The notes under the pieces: generated by a model
Database searches by the model: none
Told to the model about the DNA's origin: nothing
Seen by the model: only the letters and a program-made list of their open reading frames with translations
Part shown: in pieces, positions 1 to 9,103 of the stretch
How the letters are laid out: each line of letters begins with the position of its first letter
Position numbering within the stretch: the first letter of the stretch is position 1
Origin: Acidobacteriota bacterium
GTDB taxonomy: Bacteria; Acidobacteriota; Polarisedimenticolia; J045
Assembly (NCBI GenBank): GCA_030949985.1
Contig: JAUZRX010000021.1
Location: forward strand, 1-64,000
DNA length: 64,000 nt
Reading direction: 5' to 3'
Position numbers and translations under genes: made by a program

Positions 1-1256
1 CGCTCATAGCCGATCTCCGGCACGAGGGCGGTGGCCAGGGAGAGACTCCTCCCGACACGCGCTTCGATGGCCTCCCGGCACGCGGCCAGGCCCGAGACCA
101 GCTTCTCCGCGAAGAGGCGACCGGCCCGCGCCAGCAGGCGAACCTGCTCGAGCAGGTTGCGCGCGATCAGGGGCTGCATGGCGTTGAGCTCGAAATGGCC
201 GTGGAGGCCCCCGAGGGTGATCGCCGCGTCGTTGCCGATCACCTGGGCGCAGACCTGGATCAGGGCCTCCGCCATCACCGGGTTGACCTTGCCCGGCATG
301 ATGCTCGACCCGGGCTGCACTGCGGGTAGCTCCAGCTCGCCGAGGCCGAAGCGGGGGCCCGAGCCGAGCCAGCGGATATCATTGGCGATCTTGGCCAGGG
401 AGACGGCGATCGACTTCAAGGCTCCGCTGACGCGCACTGCGGCGTCGCGAGCGCCCTGGGCTTCGAAATGGTTCGTCGCTTCGACGAAACCCTTGCCGGT
501 CATGCCGGAGATCCGCTCCGCCATGCGGCGCCCGAACTCCGGGTGGGTGTTGAGACCGGTACCCACCGCCGTCCCGCCCAGGGGCAGCTCCCGCAAGCCC
601 TCGATGGCCTGCAGCAGGTGAGCGCGCCCCCGGTCGACCTGCGCGGCATAGCCGGAAAACTCCTGCCCCAGCCGAATGGGCGTGGCGTCCTGCAGGTGCG
701 TGCGGCCGACCTTGACCACATCGTGGAAGTCCCGGCTCCGGGCCGCCAGTTCCCGATGCAGGACTTCCAGGGCGGGCAGCAACTCGTCCTCGACTGCCGT
801 CAGGGCAGCGATGTGCAGGGCGCTGGGGAAGACGTCGTTGCTCGACTGGCCCAGGTTAACGTGGTCGTTGGGATGAACCGGGTCCTTGCTACCCACCTGT
901 CCGCCGAGGATCTCGATCGCCCGGTTGGCGATCACCTCGTTGGTGTTCATGTTCGAGCTGGTGCCCGAACCGGTCTGGAACAGATCCACGGGAAAGTGCC
1001 GGTCGTGGCGACCGGCGGCCACTTCCTCGGCGGCCTGGGCGATGGCTCCGGCGAGCCGCGGATCGAGCAGGCCCAACTCGCGGTTGATTTCGGCGGCCGC
1101 CTGTTTGACCAGGCCCAGCGCCCGGATCATCTCCCGGCCGAGAGGCTGTCCCGAGATCGGAAAATTGGCCACCGCCCGGGCGGTCTGGGCGCCCCAGAGC
1201 GCGTCGGCCGGTACGGACACTTCACCCATGGTGTCCTTTTCGATACGTTCGTTCAT
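1..1256 (-). CDS. fumC: Fumarate hydratase class II (partial, C-terminus off the window)
   Basis: Fumarase interconverts fumarate and malate in the TCA cycle, in the cytoplasm. The ATG is at 1256 and the frame stays open to position 1, so about 418 residues are visible of a usual 460 or so. Visible family features are the N-terminal stretch [17 protein letters not shown], the substrate-binding segment [27 protein letters not shown], and the fumarase/aspartase signature [11 protein letters not shown] near residue 320. The segment [16 protein letters not shown] is closer to FumC than to aspartate ammonia-lyase or argininosuccinate lyase. It stands alone; the next gene upstream ends 86 bp away on the same strand. 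Confidence 0.93.
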   Translation of the reverse strand, partial: MNERIEKDTMGEVSVPADALWGAQTARAVANFPISGQPLGREMIRALGLVKQAAAEINRELGLLDPRLAGAIAQAAEEVAAGRHDRHFPVDLFQTGSGTSSNMNTNEVIANRAIEILGGQVGSKDPVHPNDHVNLGQSSNDVFPSALHIAALTAVEDELLPALEVLHRELAARSRDFHDVVKVGRTHLQDATPIRLGQEFSGYAAQVDRGRAHLLQAIEGLRELPLGGTAVGTGLNTHPEFGRRMAERISGMTGKGFVEATNHFEAQGARDAAVRVSGALKSIAVSLAKIANDIRWLGSGPRFGLGELELPAVQPGSSIMPGKVNPVMAEALIQVCAQVIGNDAAITLGGLHGHFELNAMQPLIARNLLEQVRLLARAGRLFAEKLVSGLAACREAIEARVGRSLSLATALVPEIGYE

Positions 1257-1342
1257 GCGGCCGCCTCCTCGAATCGACATCCATCAGCATACGCGGCGGC
1301 GCCGGCGGCGGGTACAGGGTCGACGGGCCGGGCCCGGAGCGT

Positions 1343-2503
1343 TCACGAACCGCCGGAACCCGCCTGCGCGACATCCGGATAGTACGCGCTCAGCGGGAAT
1401 TCACCTTGAAGGAGCTCGGCCCGGCACCACTCCTTGATGCGCTGGGCGACTTCTTCCGGAACATCGGCATGCCGGTCACCTTTTCCACTCACGAAGAACG
1501 CGGCCCCCCTTTGCATGAGTTGCGGCGGATGCATCGAGAAATGTGCTTCATGCTCTCTCATGTAGGAAAAACTGCATTTGTGGAGAATATTCTCCAGCTC
1601 ATTCCCCGAGAGCGGGTTGCAGGCCAGAAATGCAGACAATTGTCGAACGGTCGATGACAGATCGGATTTGAGTTGTTCGAACGATAGAAACAGGACATTG
1701 GGCCGTAGCTGAGACCATTTCCACCATCCTTGGACGTGCGCGGGCCAGGTCCCCCACCACATGGAGTCTCTCCCGCAGAACCACTCTTCGAACACCGACA
1801 GCGGAGGACTCAAGTAGCCCAGGTTGGCTCCCAAGAAGTCGGTACAACTGGCGAAGCAGGACACCGGATGTCGAACCACATAGATGTACTTGGCCTCCCG
1901 GCAGTAGGGGCACAAGCTCACCGGAAGATGGGTCTTGATGATGCGCGCATTTTCAGTACCGGGGACCTTCGGCGCATCAGCGACGGCGATCGTCTTTCTC
2001 GACTCCAACCAGGGTGAAACGGCACACAAGGTCGTGTCTTCCGCAACGATGTCACCCTGTCCGCGGGTCAGCACCTGGTAAACCAGGTGCTGCATCCAGG
2101 TCGTGCCGCACTTCATCTGGGTAGCGACGAAGACATCGCCCTTCCGCGGCTTGAAAGCGACGGCAGCGGCAAACGTCTCGACGCTGCACATGCCTTTCGG
2201 ACCGGCCACGCCCCGGAAGGTGAAACTGGAACCGGGAAAGTGGAATCGCGTCAGCTTACCGAGCAGCCAGAGCGTGGGCGCCAGAAGCAGGGCGTGCCGG
2301 CCAAGGATCCGCCGGAAACGCGCCCGACGATCTCCGGTCTGACCGAAGTACTCGTTGCCGGACGTTCGAGCATCGACCCAGGCGAGTACCAGGGCCAAGT
2401 AGACGACCTGGCTCAGCGCCAACATCGCAACGCCCGCGAAAACGTAGCCGATAACGACGCCCCCCCGATAACATGCCATTCCCGAGACGAAATGCTGCAC
2501 CAC
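1343..2503 (-). CDS. Membrane-anchored sulfotransferase family protein
   Basis: This 386-residue protein should transfer sulfate from PAPS to an unknown acceptor. A hydrophobic N-terminal segment at about residues 15-42 (VVIGYVFAGVAMLALSQVVY and following) predicts a membrane anchor. The sulfotransferase domain follows, with the 5'-phosphosulfate loop KCGTTWMQHLVYQ near residue 130 and the 3'-phosphate site YVVRHPVSCFAS near residue 207. The GTG start at 2503 has GAGGAG about 7 bases upstream. The DNA between about 1550 and 2300 is visibly richer in A/T than its neighbours, with codons such as aaa, ttt and aat, which suggests acquisition by transfer. The acceptor cannot be read from context. 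Confidence 0.8.
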   Translation of the reverse strand: MVQHFVSGMACYRGGVVIGYVFAGVAMLALSQVVYLALVLAWVDARTSGNEYFGQTGDRRARFRRILGRHALLLAPTLWLLGKLTRFHFPGSSFTFRGVAGPKGMCSVETFAAAVAFKPRKGDVFVATQMKCGTTWMQHLVYQVLTRGQGDIVAEDTTLCAVSPWLESRKTIAVADAPKVPGTENARIIKTHLPVSLCPYCREAKYIYVVRHPVSCFASCTDFLGANLGYLSPPLSVFEEWFCGRDSMWWGTWPAHVQGWWKWSQLRPNVLFLSFEQLKSDLSSTVRQLSAFLACNPLSGNELENILHKCSFSYMREHEAHFSMHPPQLMQRGAAFFVSGKGDRHADVPEEVAQRIKEWCRAELLQGEFPLSAYYPDVAQAGSGGS

Positions 2504-3103
2504 CGCTGACTCCTCTGGTCACCGTCGTTCGGATTTCTCGGGTCGAGCGTGCAGGATCCGTCGATCGTCGGCAAGTTTAGTGCATCGTGCTGCGGCGTCA
2601 AAGCCTTTGGAGATCACGCCCTATGACCGATGGTGAAGGATCCGAGGCATGACCCCGCCGTCTCCACCGGCACGCTCGAGTGCCAGGACGGGCACTCCGA
2701 ACCGATCCCGGCGCGACGACAGGGTCCCGCGCCCCGACCACGGCGAGAGATGACCCGTGCCGACAGGAGCCCGGGTTGGATCCTCCCTTCCGATCCCCTG
2801 GTCGCCGCAGCGCGCCAAGGACTACTGGTTCCCGGTTCACCGCCGGGGATACGACCTAAGACTGGAGCTGCCAGTTCACCACGGGCGAGGTCCCGCACCT
2901 CGACACCCCCCCCGCAGACCCCGCCGATCCCGCCATCGACGACATGCCGTCAATCATTCACAACTCGCGGGGCGAGCCCGTCTACGGTGGCGCTCACCTC
3001 GGGAGACCCGCGTCAGCGAGGCGATCGCCTGCCGGCTCCGCCACCCGCCCACGCTGCGCGAAGCCCTGCCGGGAGAGTACGACCCCGGCTGTGAGCCCTG
3101 AAT
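2504..3103. other. 600-bp gap without a convincing gene; possible decayed coding remnants
   Basis: No open frame here has a start with a ribosome site and family-like sequence. Short gene-like pieces appear on the + strand in different frames: AKDYWFPVHRRGY at about 2815-2853, GEPVYGG near 2972-2992, and LREALPGEYDPGCEP ending at 3099. Together they could be the remains of a small gene broken by frameshifts, but they could equally be chance in G+C-rich DNA. Confidence 0.3.
3068..3089 (-). terminator. Possible stem-loop downstream of the flagellar operon
   Basis: GCCGGG at 3068-3073 pairs with CCCGGC at 3084-3089 across a 10-base loop, just after the stop of the last flagellar gene. No T-run follows, so it is at best a weak or factor-assisted terminator. 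Confidence 0.3.
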
Positions 3104-3730
3104 TCAGCGGCGCCGCACCTTGGGATCCTTCTGCCAGATCTGCAGGGAGAGCTCCGCGGCGATCTTGGGGTGGGTGGAGGCGAGGGCGTCGAGAGTCAAC
3201 GCGGCCTGGCGCGACTTGAGACCCAGCAGCAGGTCGACCACCACGTTTCGATCCCGGGCGTAGAGTTCCGCCAGGGCCGAAGCGGCGTTCTCCGGATCCA
3301 TACCCTCGTAGGCCTTGAGCAGTCGGCCGAAGTTGGGAGCACCGGCGTTTTCGAGTTCCTCCCGCTGGCGGGCCAGCTCGGCCTTCTGCTTGTCCAGCGC
3401 CTCGCGCTCCGCGAGGAGTTCGGCCCGCACCACCGCGAGTTGCCGCTCGCGCTCGGTCAGCTCCCTGGCCTTGCGCTCGAGGGCTTCTTTCTGCCGCGTG
3501 AGGGCCTCGACCAGGTCCCGGTAGACCTCCTCGGCCTGCCGGGGTCCGGTTTCCGCGGGATGCACGCCTTGCATGTCGTTGGCGGTGCTGTCCTGGTCAC
3601 CGGCGTTGGCGAGGGCGTCCTGGGCCAGGACCCGGGGCACGAAAAAGCCGAAGGTGAGAGCGTCAAGAATCAAGGCACCGTTGGCCGCCACGGCCAGGCC
3701 CAATACCACCGGCAGCACCTTCTTGATCAT
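3104..3730 (-). CDS. motE: MotE-like flagellar protein (MgtE N-domain family)
   Basis: This 208-residue protein has an N-terminal membrane segment (about 4-34), a long charged coiled coil (about 60-130, rich in E/R/K/A) and a C-terminal MgtE_N-like helical domain starting near GRLLKAYEGMDPENAASAL. MotE proteins of this shape chaperone or support the stator protein MotC and usually sit after fliJ, as here. Its ATG overlaps the fliJ stop (ATGA), so it is the last, translationally coupled gene of the flgB operon. No motAB or motC genes are in the window. The family call rests on architecture and position. Confidence 0.75.
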   Translation of the reverse strand: MIKKVLPVVLGLAVAANGALILDALTFGFFVPRVLAQDALANAGDQDSTANDMQGVHPAETGPRQAEEVYRDLVEALTRQKEALERKARELTERERQLAVVRAELLAEREALDKQKAELARQREELENAGAPNFGRLLKAYEGMDPENAASALAELYARDRNVVVDLLLGLKSRQAALTLDALASTHPKIAAELSLQIWQKDPKVRRR

Positions 3731-4203
3731 CGTCCTTCCTCTCGCGCACGGCGTTCGGCCGCCGCCTGCCAGACCTTGCGGGTCAGCACCATGTCATCCA
3801 GCGCCGCCTGCCGGCGACGATCGACTTCCCGCAGGTACAGCCGTTCTTTTTCACCGCGTTGTCCTTCGAGGACCTTGACCCTTCGTGAACTCTCTTCGAG
3901 CCGGCGGGAGATCTGCCCGGCCTCGCGAGACAGTTCCTCATGGCGCTGCGCCAGCACCGGGCGCCGGGCCTGCAGCCCGCGTCGGTAGTTCTCCAGGGCC
4001 GCGAGAGTCGCGCCATCCACGCCACGGCGGCCGGCATCGGCGATTTCCCGGGAGCAGCTCTCGATCTCGCGGTCGATGGCTTCGAGCCGCTCTTCCACGT
4101 CGGCCCGGCGGGCCATCACGTCGGCCAACTCCCGGCGCTGCTCACGGCGCCGCACGCGGGCCAGCCGCAGGAGAACTTCCAGGCGATAGCGAAACCCGCT
4201 CAC
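3727..4203 (-). CDS. fliJ: Flagellar export protein FliJ
   Basis: FliJ is the central-stalk component of the flagellar type III export ATPase complex. The 158-residue product is almost entirely charged helix. It begins FRYRLEVLLRLARVRRREQ, the usual FliJ opening, and carries heptad-like patterns through about residue 140. Its start overlaps the fliI stop by 4 bp and its stop overlaps motE, so it is in the operon. Length matches the family (about 145-160 residues). Sequence is poorly conserved in this family, so position supports the call as much as motifs do. Confidence 0.88.
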   Translation of the reverse strand: MSGFRYRLEVLLRLARVRRREQRRELADVMARRADVEERLEAIDREIESCSREIADAGRRGVDGATLAALENYRRGLQARRPVLAQRHEELSREAGQISRRLEESSRRVKVLEGQRGEKERLYLREVDRRRQAALDDMVLTRKVWQAAAERRAREEGR

Positions 4204-5555
4204 GGCGCGCTCTCCGCCTCGGCCTCGACGATGGCCCGCATGCTGCCGAGGGTCTCCTCCAGGCTGCTGGGCCTGTGCAGATCCTGTTGCAGCAAGTCGA
4301 TGATCGCCTGCCGGCGACGGACGGCCTCGTCCAGCATGGGATCGACACCACTGCGGTAGGCACCGATGGCCACCAGGTCCTCGTGGTCCCGGTAGACCGC
4401 CATCAGGCGCCGGATATGGAGGGCCAGGCGCTTGTGCTCATCGTTCACCACTTCGCTCATCACTCGGGAGGTCGAAGCGAGCACATCGACGGCGGGATAG
4501 TGGGCCCGCTCGGCCAGCGTCCGCGACAGCACGATGTGGCCGTCCAGAATCGCACGGGAGGCGTCGGCCACCGGATCGGCCAGGTCGTCCCCCTCCACGA
4601 ACACCGTGTAGATCCCCGTCAACGCGCCGCCGGAAGGGTCCCGGCCGGCACGCTCGAGCAGGCGGGGGAGAAAGGCGAAAACACTGGGGGTGTAGCCCTT
4701 GCTCGAGGGAGGCTCCCCGGTGGCCAGGCCGATCTCCCGGAGGGCCATGGCGACCCGGGTCAGCGAATCCATCAGAAGCGTCACATTGCGGCCGCGCCGG
4801 CGGAAGTCTTCCGCCACCGTGGTCGCGGCCAGCGCGCAGCGCACGCGCCGGAGAGGTGACTCGTCGGAGGTGGCCACGAAGACCACCGCCCGGCGACGTC
4901 CCTCCGCACCCAGCTCCGCCTCGACGAATTCCCGGACCTCACGGTTGCGCTCACCCACCAGCGAAATCACCACCACCTCGTCTTCCGCGTGGCGCGCGAT
5001 GCTTCCCAGCAGTCGGCTCTTGCCCACGCCGGCGCCGGCGAAGATGCCGATCCGCTGGCCACGTCCGAGGGTCAGGAAACCGTCGATGGAACGCACACCC
5101 GTCGCCATCGGCTCGGTGATTCGCGGCCGGTCGAGGGCCGGCACGGGCGTGTCGTGAATCGGCGCGCTCCTGGTCACCCCCAGCTCGCCCCCACCATCGA
5201 GGGGACGGCCATCGCCGTCGAGGACACGGCCGAGCAAAGCGTCGCCGACGCCGACCCGGGGATGGCGGCCGGTGGCCACGATCCGGTCTGCGTGGCGCAA
5301 CCCCCGCACCGGGTCGACGGGCATGGAATACACCCTTGAACCCTCGAATCCGACCACTTCCACCAGGCTCAGCAACTCACCGCTCGCGCCTTCCAGCCGG
5401 CACTCCTCACCCACGGCCACCTTCGGACCCCGACTCTCGATGGCCAGTCCGACCGACCGGGTCACCCGGCCCGCACGGCGGGTCAGGTCGAGCCGCTCGA
5501 CCAGATCCCGGTCGGCCCGCAACCGCTCACCGATCCGCCTGGCCAGGGGATTCAC
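4200..5555 (-). CDS. fliI: Flagellum-specific export ATPase FliI
   Basis: FliI is the F1-beta-like hexameric ATPase that energises flagellar protein export at the cytoplasmic face. Visible features are an N-terminal beta-barrel, the Walker A loop GIFAGAGVGKSRLLG (about 170-184), Walker B VTLLMDSLTRVA (about 257-268), and the family segment ALREIGLATGEPPSSKGYTPSVF. Length is 451 residues, as usual. The GTG start at 5555 overlaps the fliH stop (GTGA) and has GGAGG just upstream. Confidence 0.96.
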   Translation of the reverse strand: MNPLARRIGERLRADRDLVERLDLTRRAGRVTRSVGLAIESRGPKVAVGEECRLEGASGELLSLVEVVGFEGSRVYSMPVDPVRGLRHADRIVATGRHPRVGVGDALLGRVLDGDGRPLDGGGELGVTRSAPIHDTPVPALDRPRITEPMATGVRSIDGFLTLGRGQRIGIFAGAGVGKSRLLGSIARHAEDEVVVISLVGERNREVREFVEAELGAEGRRRAVVFVATSDESPLRRVRCALAATTVAEDFRRRGRNVTLLMDSLTRVAMALREIGLATGEPPSSKGYTPSVFAFLPRLLERAGRDPSGGALTGIYTVFVEGDDLADPVADASRAILDGHIVLSRTLAERAHYPAVDVLASTSRVMSEVVNDEHKRLALHIRRLMAVYRDHEDLVAIGAYRSGVDPMLDEAVRRRQAIIDLLQQDLHRPSSLEETLGSMRAIVEAEAESAP

Positions 5556-6121
5556 TTTTCCTCCAGCAGACTTTCGCGCAGCACCTTGAGCGCGGTCTCC
5601 TGGCGGGCGTCGACTTCCTCGTCGGCCGTCTCGATCAGCACACCTCCACGGGCGATCGATTCGTCGGGAACCAGCGCGATGCCCTCGACGATCTCGGCGG
5701 CGCCGCCGCTACGCATCACTTCGAGATCCTCGGGGTGCAGCCGGATCTCCCGCACGGCCGTCGATCCGAGCTTGTCGAGGGTCTCGGCGACCACCCTCTC
5801 GACCACGGCGTCACCCTGGTCGATACGGGCGCGCACCATGCGAGCCGCGGCCGCGAGGGCCAGATCCACCGTCTCCCGCCTCAGGGAATCGAGGATATTC
5901 CGCCGCAGGGTGGCGATCTCCTCCAACGCCCGGGCGAGTTGTCGCGCTGCCTCCAGGCGCTCGGATTCGAGCTGCTTGTGCGCCTCGGCCGTGCCGCGGC
6001 GCAGACCTTCCTCGTAACCCTCGCGCATGGCCTGCTCGATCGAGCGCCGGCTCTCCTCGGTGTCCTCGTAGCCTGGCTGCACGGGGGGGCGATAGGGCCG
6101 CACCTCTCCCCGCTCAATCAC
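5552..6121 (-). CDS. fliH: Flagellar assembly protein FliH
   Basis: FliH binds and regulates FliI and links it to the C-ring. The C-terminal half shows the FliH/V-ATPase E-type domain (LALAAAARMVRARIDQGDAVVE, then IRLHPEDLEVMR, and GGVLIETADEEVDARQ near the end). The N-terminal half is a charged helix. A longer frame opens at an ATG at 6184, but those residues lie over the fliG 3' end and look like a shadow. I chose the GTG at 6121, one base after the fliG stop, which gives 189 residues. The start choice is less sure than the identity. Confidence 0.85.
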   Translation of the reverse strand: MIERGEVRPYRPPVQPGYEDTEESRRSIEQAMREGYEEGLRRGTAEAHKQLESERLEAARQLARALEEIATLRRNILDSLRRETVDLALAAAARMVRARIDQGDAVVERVVAETLDKLGSTAVREIRLHPEDLEVMRSGGAAEIVEGIALVPDESIARGGVLIETADEEVDARQETALKVLRESLLEEK

Positions 6122-6122
6122 C

Positions 6123-7151
6123 TTACCCGGCAACGGCCTGCTCCTCGATCGAGATCGCGCCTTCCTTTTCGAGCTTGAGAACAAGCTCGATGATCTGGCG
6201 CTGGGCGACTTCTATCTCGGAAACCTTGGGCGCCCCAAGGAATTCCATCTCCTCCTTGAGCATCTGGGATGCCCGCTCGGACATGTTCCGGCAGAACTGG
6301 ACCTGCAACTCCGGTTCGGCCGCCTTGAGGGCCAGGGCCAGGGTGCTGCGATCGACCTGCTTGAGCACCTCCTGGGTATCCCGATCGCTGAGCAGACTGA
6401 GCATATCGAAGGTGAAGAGCATGTCCCTGAGCTGCTTGCCCAGTTCGGGATAGTCCTCGGCGAGCTCGTCGACGATCTCTTGCCCCACAGCGCGACCGAG
6501 ACCCTGCAAGGTATCCGAGGCGGCCCGCACCCCGTCGAGAGGTACCAGCGGCTCTTCGCAGATCGCCTTGAGACCCTCCTCGAGCACCTTGCCGATGCGC
6601 TTGACCACTTCGGGTTGCACCTCTTCGATGGACGCCATGCGACGCGTGACTTCCAGCCGGCGCTCGGTTTCCATCGTCTTCATCACCCGCGCAGCCTTGC
6701 GTGGCGGCAGCAGCGCCATGATCAGGGCCACCGTCTGAGGCGCCTCCTCGGAGAGCAGCATCGCCAGGCGTCGCGAAGGCGCGCCGATCACCAGATCGGG
6801 CAGCTCGGGCGGAGGCAGAAGCGGGCCGTCCTCGTCCGCGTCCCGGATCCGGCGGGGCTCGAGCTCGTGGAGCAACTTGTCGGCCACCTCGGGCCGGGCC
6901 AGCGAAAGCATCTTCTTCGCCAGCGGCGGTCCGGCCAGTTCGAGGCCACGCGATTTGCGGATCAGCTCGTGGAATTCGTCGAGAACCTGCTCATGACGCG
7001 AAGGATCGATCATCTTGATCTGGGCAATCTCCATCGTGATCGCCCTGACCTCGTCGTCTTCCAGGTGCTTGAGCACCTCGGCACCCGCTTCCTCGCCCAG
7101 CAGGGTCAGAACGATCGCCGCCTTCTGCGCCCCGGTCAACTCATCCGCCAT
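6123..7151 (-). CDS. fliG: Flagellar motor switch protein FliG
   Basis: FliG forms the C-ring layer that contacts the MS-ring and the stator. The 342-residue product opens with LTGAQKAAIVLTLLGEEAGAEVLKHL, the FliG_N motif. It has a middle domain and a C-terminal torque helix (LSLLSDRDTQEVLKQVDRS) with the expected charged residues. The middle-domain EHPQ motif reads EAPQ (SEEAPQTVALIMALL), so the usual histidine is alanine. The ATG at 7151 lies 3 bp after the fliF stop. Length is normal. Confidence 0.96.
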   Translation of the reverse strand: MADELTGAQKAAIVLTLLGEEAGAEVLKHLEDDEVRAITMEIAQIKMIDPSRHEQVLDEFHELIRKSRGLELAGPPLAKKMLSLARPEVADKLLHELEPRRIRDADEDGPLLPPPELPDLVIGAPSRRLAMLLSEEAPQTVALIMALLPPRKAARVMKTMETERRLEVTRRMASIEEVQPEVVKRIGKVLEEGLKAICEEPLVPLDGVRAASDTLQGLGRAVGQEIVDELAEDYPELGKQLRDMLFTFDMLSLLSDRDTQEVLKQVDRSTLALALKAAEPELQVQFCRNMSERASQMLKEEMEFLGAPKVSEIEVAQRQIIELVLKLEKEGAISIEEQAVAG

Positions 7152-7154
7152 GGA

Positions 7155-8735
7155 CTACTCCTCCGTCTCGTGCAGCCACACGCGCATGGTCTGGGCCATA
7201 CCTTCAGGCTGTTCCGCGGCGAGCGCGGCAAGACGCTGGCGGAGAACTTCGAGCTGGGATGGAGGACCGAGCTGGAACTGCTGCTCGAGGTTGGCGCTCG
7301 CCTCGCTGCCCGGAGAAGTCCCTCCTCTCGAACCCACCGCCGGCAGAACCTGCTGCACCGTCTTCAGCATCGGGCGGTAGAAGAGCAGGAAAACCAGCAG
7401 CAACAACAGCACCAGGGAGGGGTACTTGAGCAGGGGAAGCCAGCTTCGAGGATCGAATCCCGGTTCCTCGATCACCGGTTCGGTGATCCTGAAGGGCGAC
7501 TGCTCGACGGTCACCACATCGCCGCGGGCCTCATCGAAAGAAATCGCCGCCTTGACCAATTGCTCGATACGCGCCATTTCCTCGTCGCTGCGCGGAACGG
7601 GTTGGGCGGCCTCGTCCTCTTCCCCCTTGACCCAGGTCTGATCGACGAGCACGGCGACCGAGATGCGCTTGATGCGTCCCGTGGGCTCTTCGACCTGTTT
7701 TTCCACCACCGAGTACTCGTAACTGTTGGTCTGCCGGGTCTCGCTCTCGGAGGAACTGCGCGCGGAAGCACCGCCGGCGGCGGCGCCCGGCAGGTTGGAT
7801 GCCGTCCCCGGCACGCCGCGGGCTCCCGCCCCTCCGCTGCTCGACTTCTTCTTCGATTTCTGCTCGGAAACCAGCACGCCGCGGTCGGGATCGTACTGGC
7901 GCTCCTTGCGTACCGAGCGGGTCAGGTCCAGATCGGCTGTCGTGCGGACGATGAAGCGGTCCTGTCCCACGAGGGGCTGCAGGACCTTGGCCACCTTGCG
8001 GTTGATGTCGCTCTCGACCGCGTTCTTCATCTCCACCTGGCGGAAAGCGGCCATCGAGCCGCCTCCACCTTCGCCGTCACCCTCCCAGAGCACGTGCCCG
8101 TTGGTATCCACGACACTGACATGCTCGATGTCCAGTTCCGGAACGGCCCCCGCCACGATGCGCGCGATGGCCTGCACGTTCTCTGCGGCGATCCGCCCGC
8201 CGCGCGCCACCGCGAGGGTCACCGATGCCTTGGCCACGTCGTCATCGTCGAGGAAGACCCGCTCTCCGGGCAGCACCAGGTGAACCCTCGCGGTCCGCAC
8301 TTCGTCGAGCGATTCGATCGTTCGGGCCAGTTCATCCTCCAGCGCCCTCTGCAACCGCACCTGGTGCATCCGGTTGGACTGGGCAAAACTGTCGCCCTGA
8401 AACATCTCGATGAAGCCGAAACGACCGCTCTGGGGCAGGTTCTTCGCTGCCAGGTCGATGCGCGCCTGGTCGATCTTCTCGTAGGGCACCTCGATCGTCG
8501 TTCCCCCGTCGCTCAGGCGCAGGGGAACCTTGGCTGCCTGCAGTTCCTGAACGATCTCCTGGGCTTCCTTGCCGTCGAGGCCGGTGTAGAGCACGGTCCA
8601 GGTCGGCTGCTGGGCCCACCAGACGATGCCGCCGACGGCCGCGACGGTCATCCCGGCCGAAAGCACCAGGCTGATGCGCTGCCGAAGACTCAGCGACGCC
8701 CATGCTTGACTGATCTGTTGCAGGATCTCGTTCAT
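7155..8735 (-). CDS. fliF: Flagellar MS-ring protein FliF
   Basis: FliF builds the MS-ring in the inner membrane. The 526-residue product has an N-terminal membrane segment (about 21-42), the YscJ/FliF ring-building motif (VLYTGLDGKEAQEIVQEL, then GRFGFIEMFQGDSFAQSN and RVHLVLPGERVF), and a low-complexity Ser/Gly/Ala linker near residues 300-330. A second membrane segment lies near 425-445, followed by a C-terminal FliG-binding tail ending VWLHETEE. Length is typical. It lies between fliE and fliG in the operon. Confidence 0.97.
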   Translation of the reverse strand: MNEILQQISQAWASLSLRQRISLVLSAGMTVAAVGGIVWWAQQPTWTVLYTGLDGKEAQEIVQELQAAKVPLRLSDGGTTIEVPYEKIDQARIDLAAKNLPQSGRFGFIEMFQGDSFAQSNRMHQVRLQRALEDELARTIESLDEVRTARVHLVLPGERVFLDDDDVAKASVTLAVARGGRIAAENVQAIARIVAGAVPELDIEHVSVVDTNGHVLWEGDGEGGGGSMAAFRQVEMKNAVESDINRKVAKVLQPLVGQDRFIVRTTADLDLTRSVRKERQYDPDRGVLVSEQKSKKKSSSGGAGARGVPGTASNLPGAAAGGASARSSSESETRQTNSYEYSVVEKQVEEPTGRIKRISVAVLVDQTWVKGEEDEAAQPVPRSDEEMARIEQLVKAAISFDEARGDVVTVEQSPFRITEPVIEEPGFDPRSWLPLLKYPSLVLLLLLVFLLFYRPMLKTVQQVLPAVGSRGGTSPGSEASANLEQQFQLGPPSQLEVLRQRLAALAAEQPEGMAQTMRVWLHETEE

Positions 8736-8776
8736 CGTCGCTCCGCCGATCCGGGGGCCTCAACGCCCCGCCCGAA

Positions 8777-9088
8777 TCAGACCTGCATCCGCATCACTTC
8801 CTTGTAGGCTTCGAGAAGCTTGTTGCGTACCTGCACGATGGTGCGGAACTGAAGGTCGGCTTTCTCCAGCTCGATCATCACGTTGTGCAGGTCGCCTCCC
8901 TTGCCGACGATAAAATCGGTGGCTTCCTGGTCCGCCGTGGTCAGGCCCTGGTCCACCTCGCGCAAGGCGTTCTCCAGGGCCTGGCCGAAACTCTTGCCGG
9001 GTCCCGTGTCTTCCCGCCCCACGGACGAGGATGGCCGGGGTTGCAGGCCTTCCGGCCGCAGTCCAAGGTCTCGGATGGATCCGTTCAT
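8777..9088 (-). CDS. fliE: Flagellar hook-basal body complex protein FliE
   Basis: FliE joins the MS-ring to the proximal rod. The 103-residue product carries the family core SFGQALENALREVDQ (about 33-47) and the C-terminal helix DLQFRTIVQVRNKLLEAYKEVMRMQV. The extended N-terminal 30 residues are low-complexity. It follows flgC by 15 bp and precedes fliF by 41 bp, in the standard flgB-flgC-fliE-fliF order. Confidence 0.95.
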   Translation of the reverse strand: MNGSIRDLGLRPEGLQPRPSSSVGREDTGPGKSFGQALENALREVDQGLTTADQEATDFIVGKGGDLHNVMIELEKADLQFRTIVQVRNKLLEAYKEVMRMQV

Positions 9089-9103
9089 CTACTCATTCCC
9101 CCG

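Noticed and set aside
6480-8807. Open frame of 775 codons on the + strand over fliG and fliF
   Set aside because: It is antisense to two unmistakable flagellar genes, with no domain of its own.
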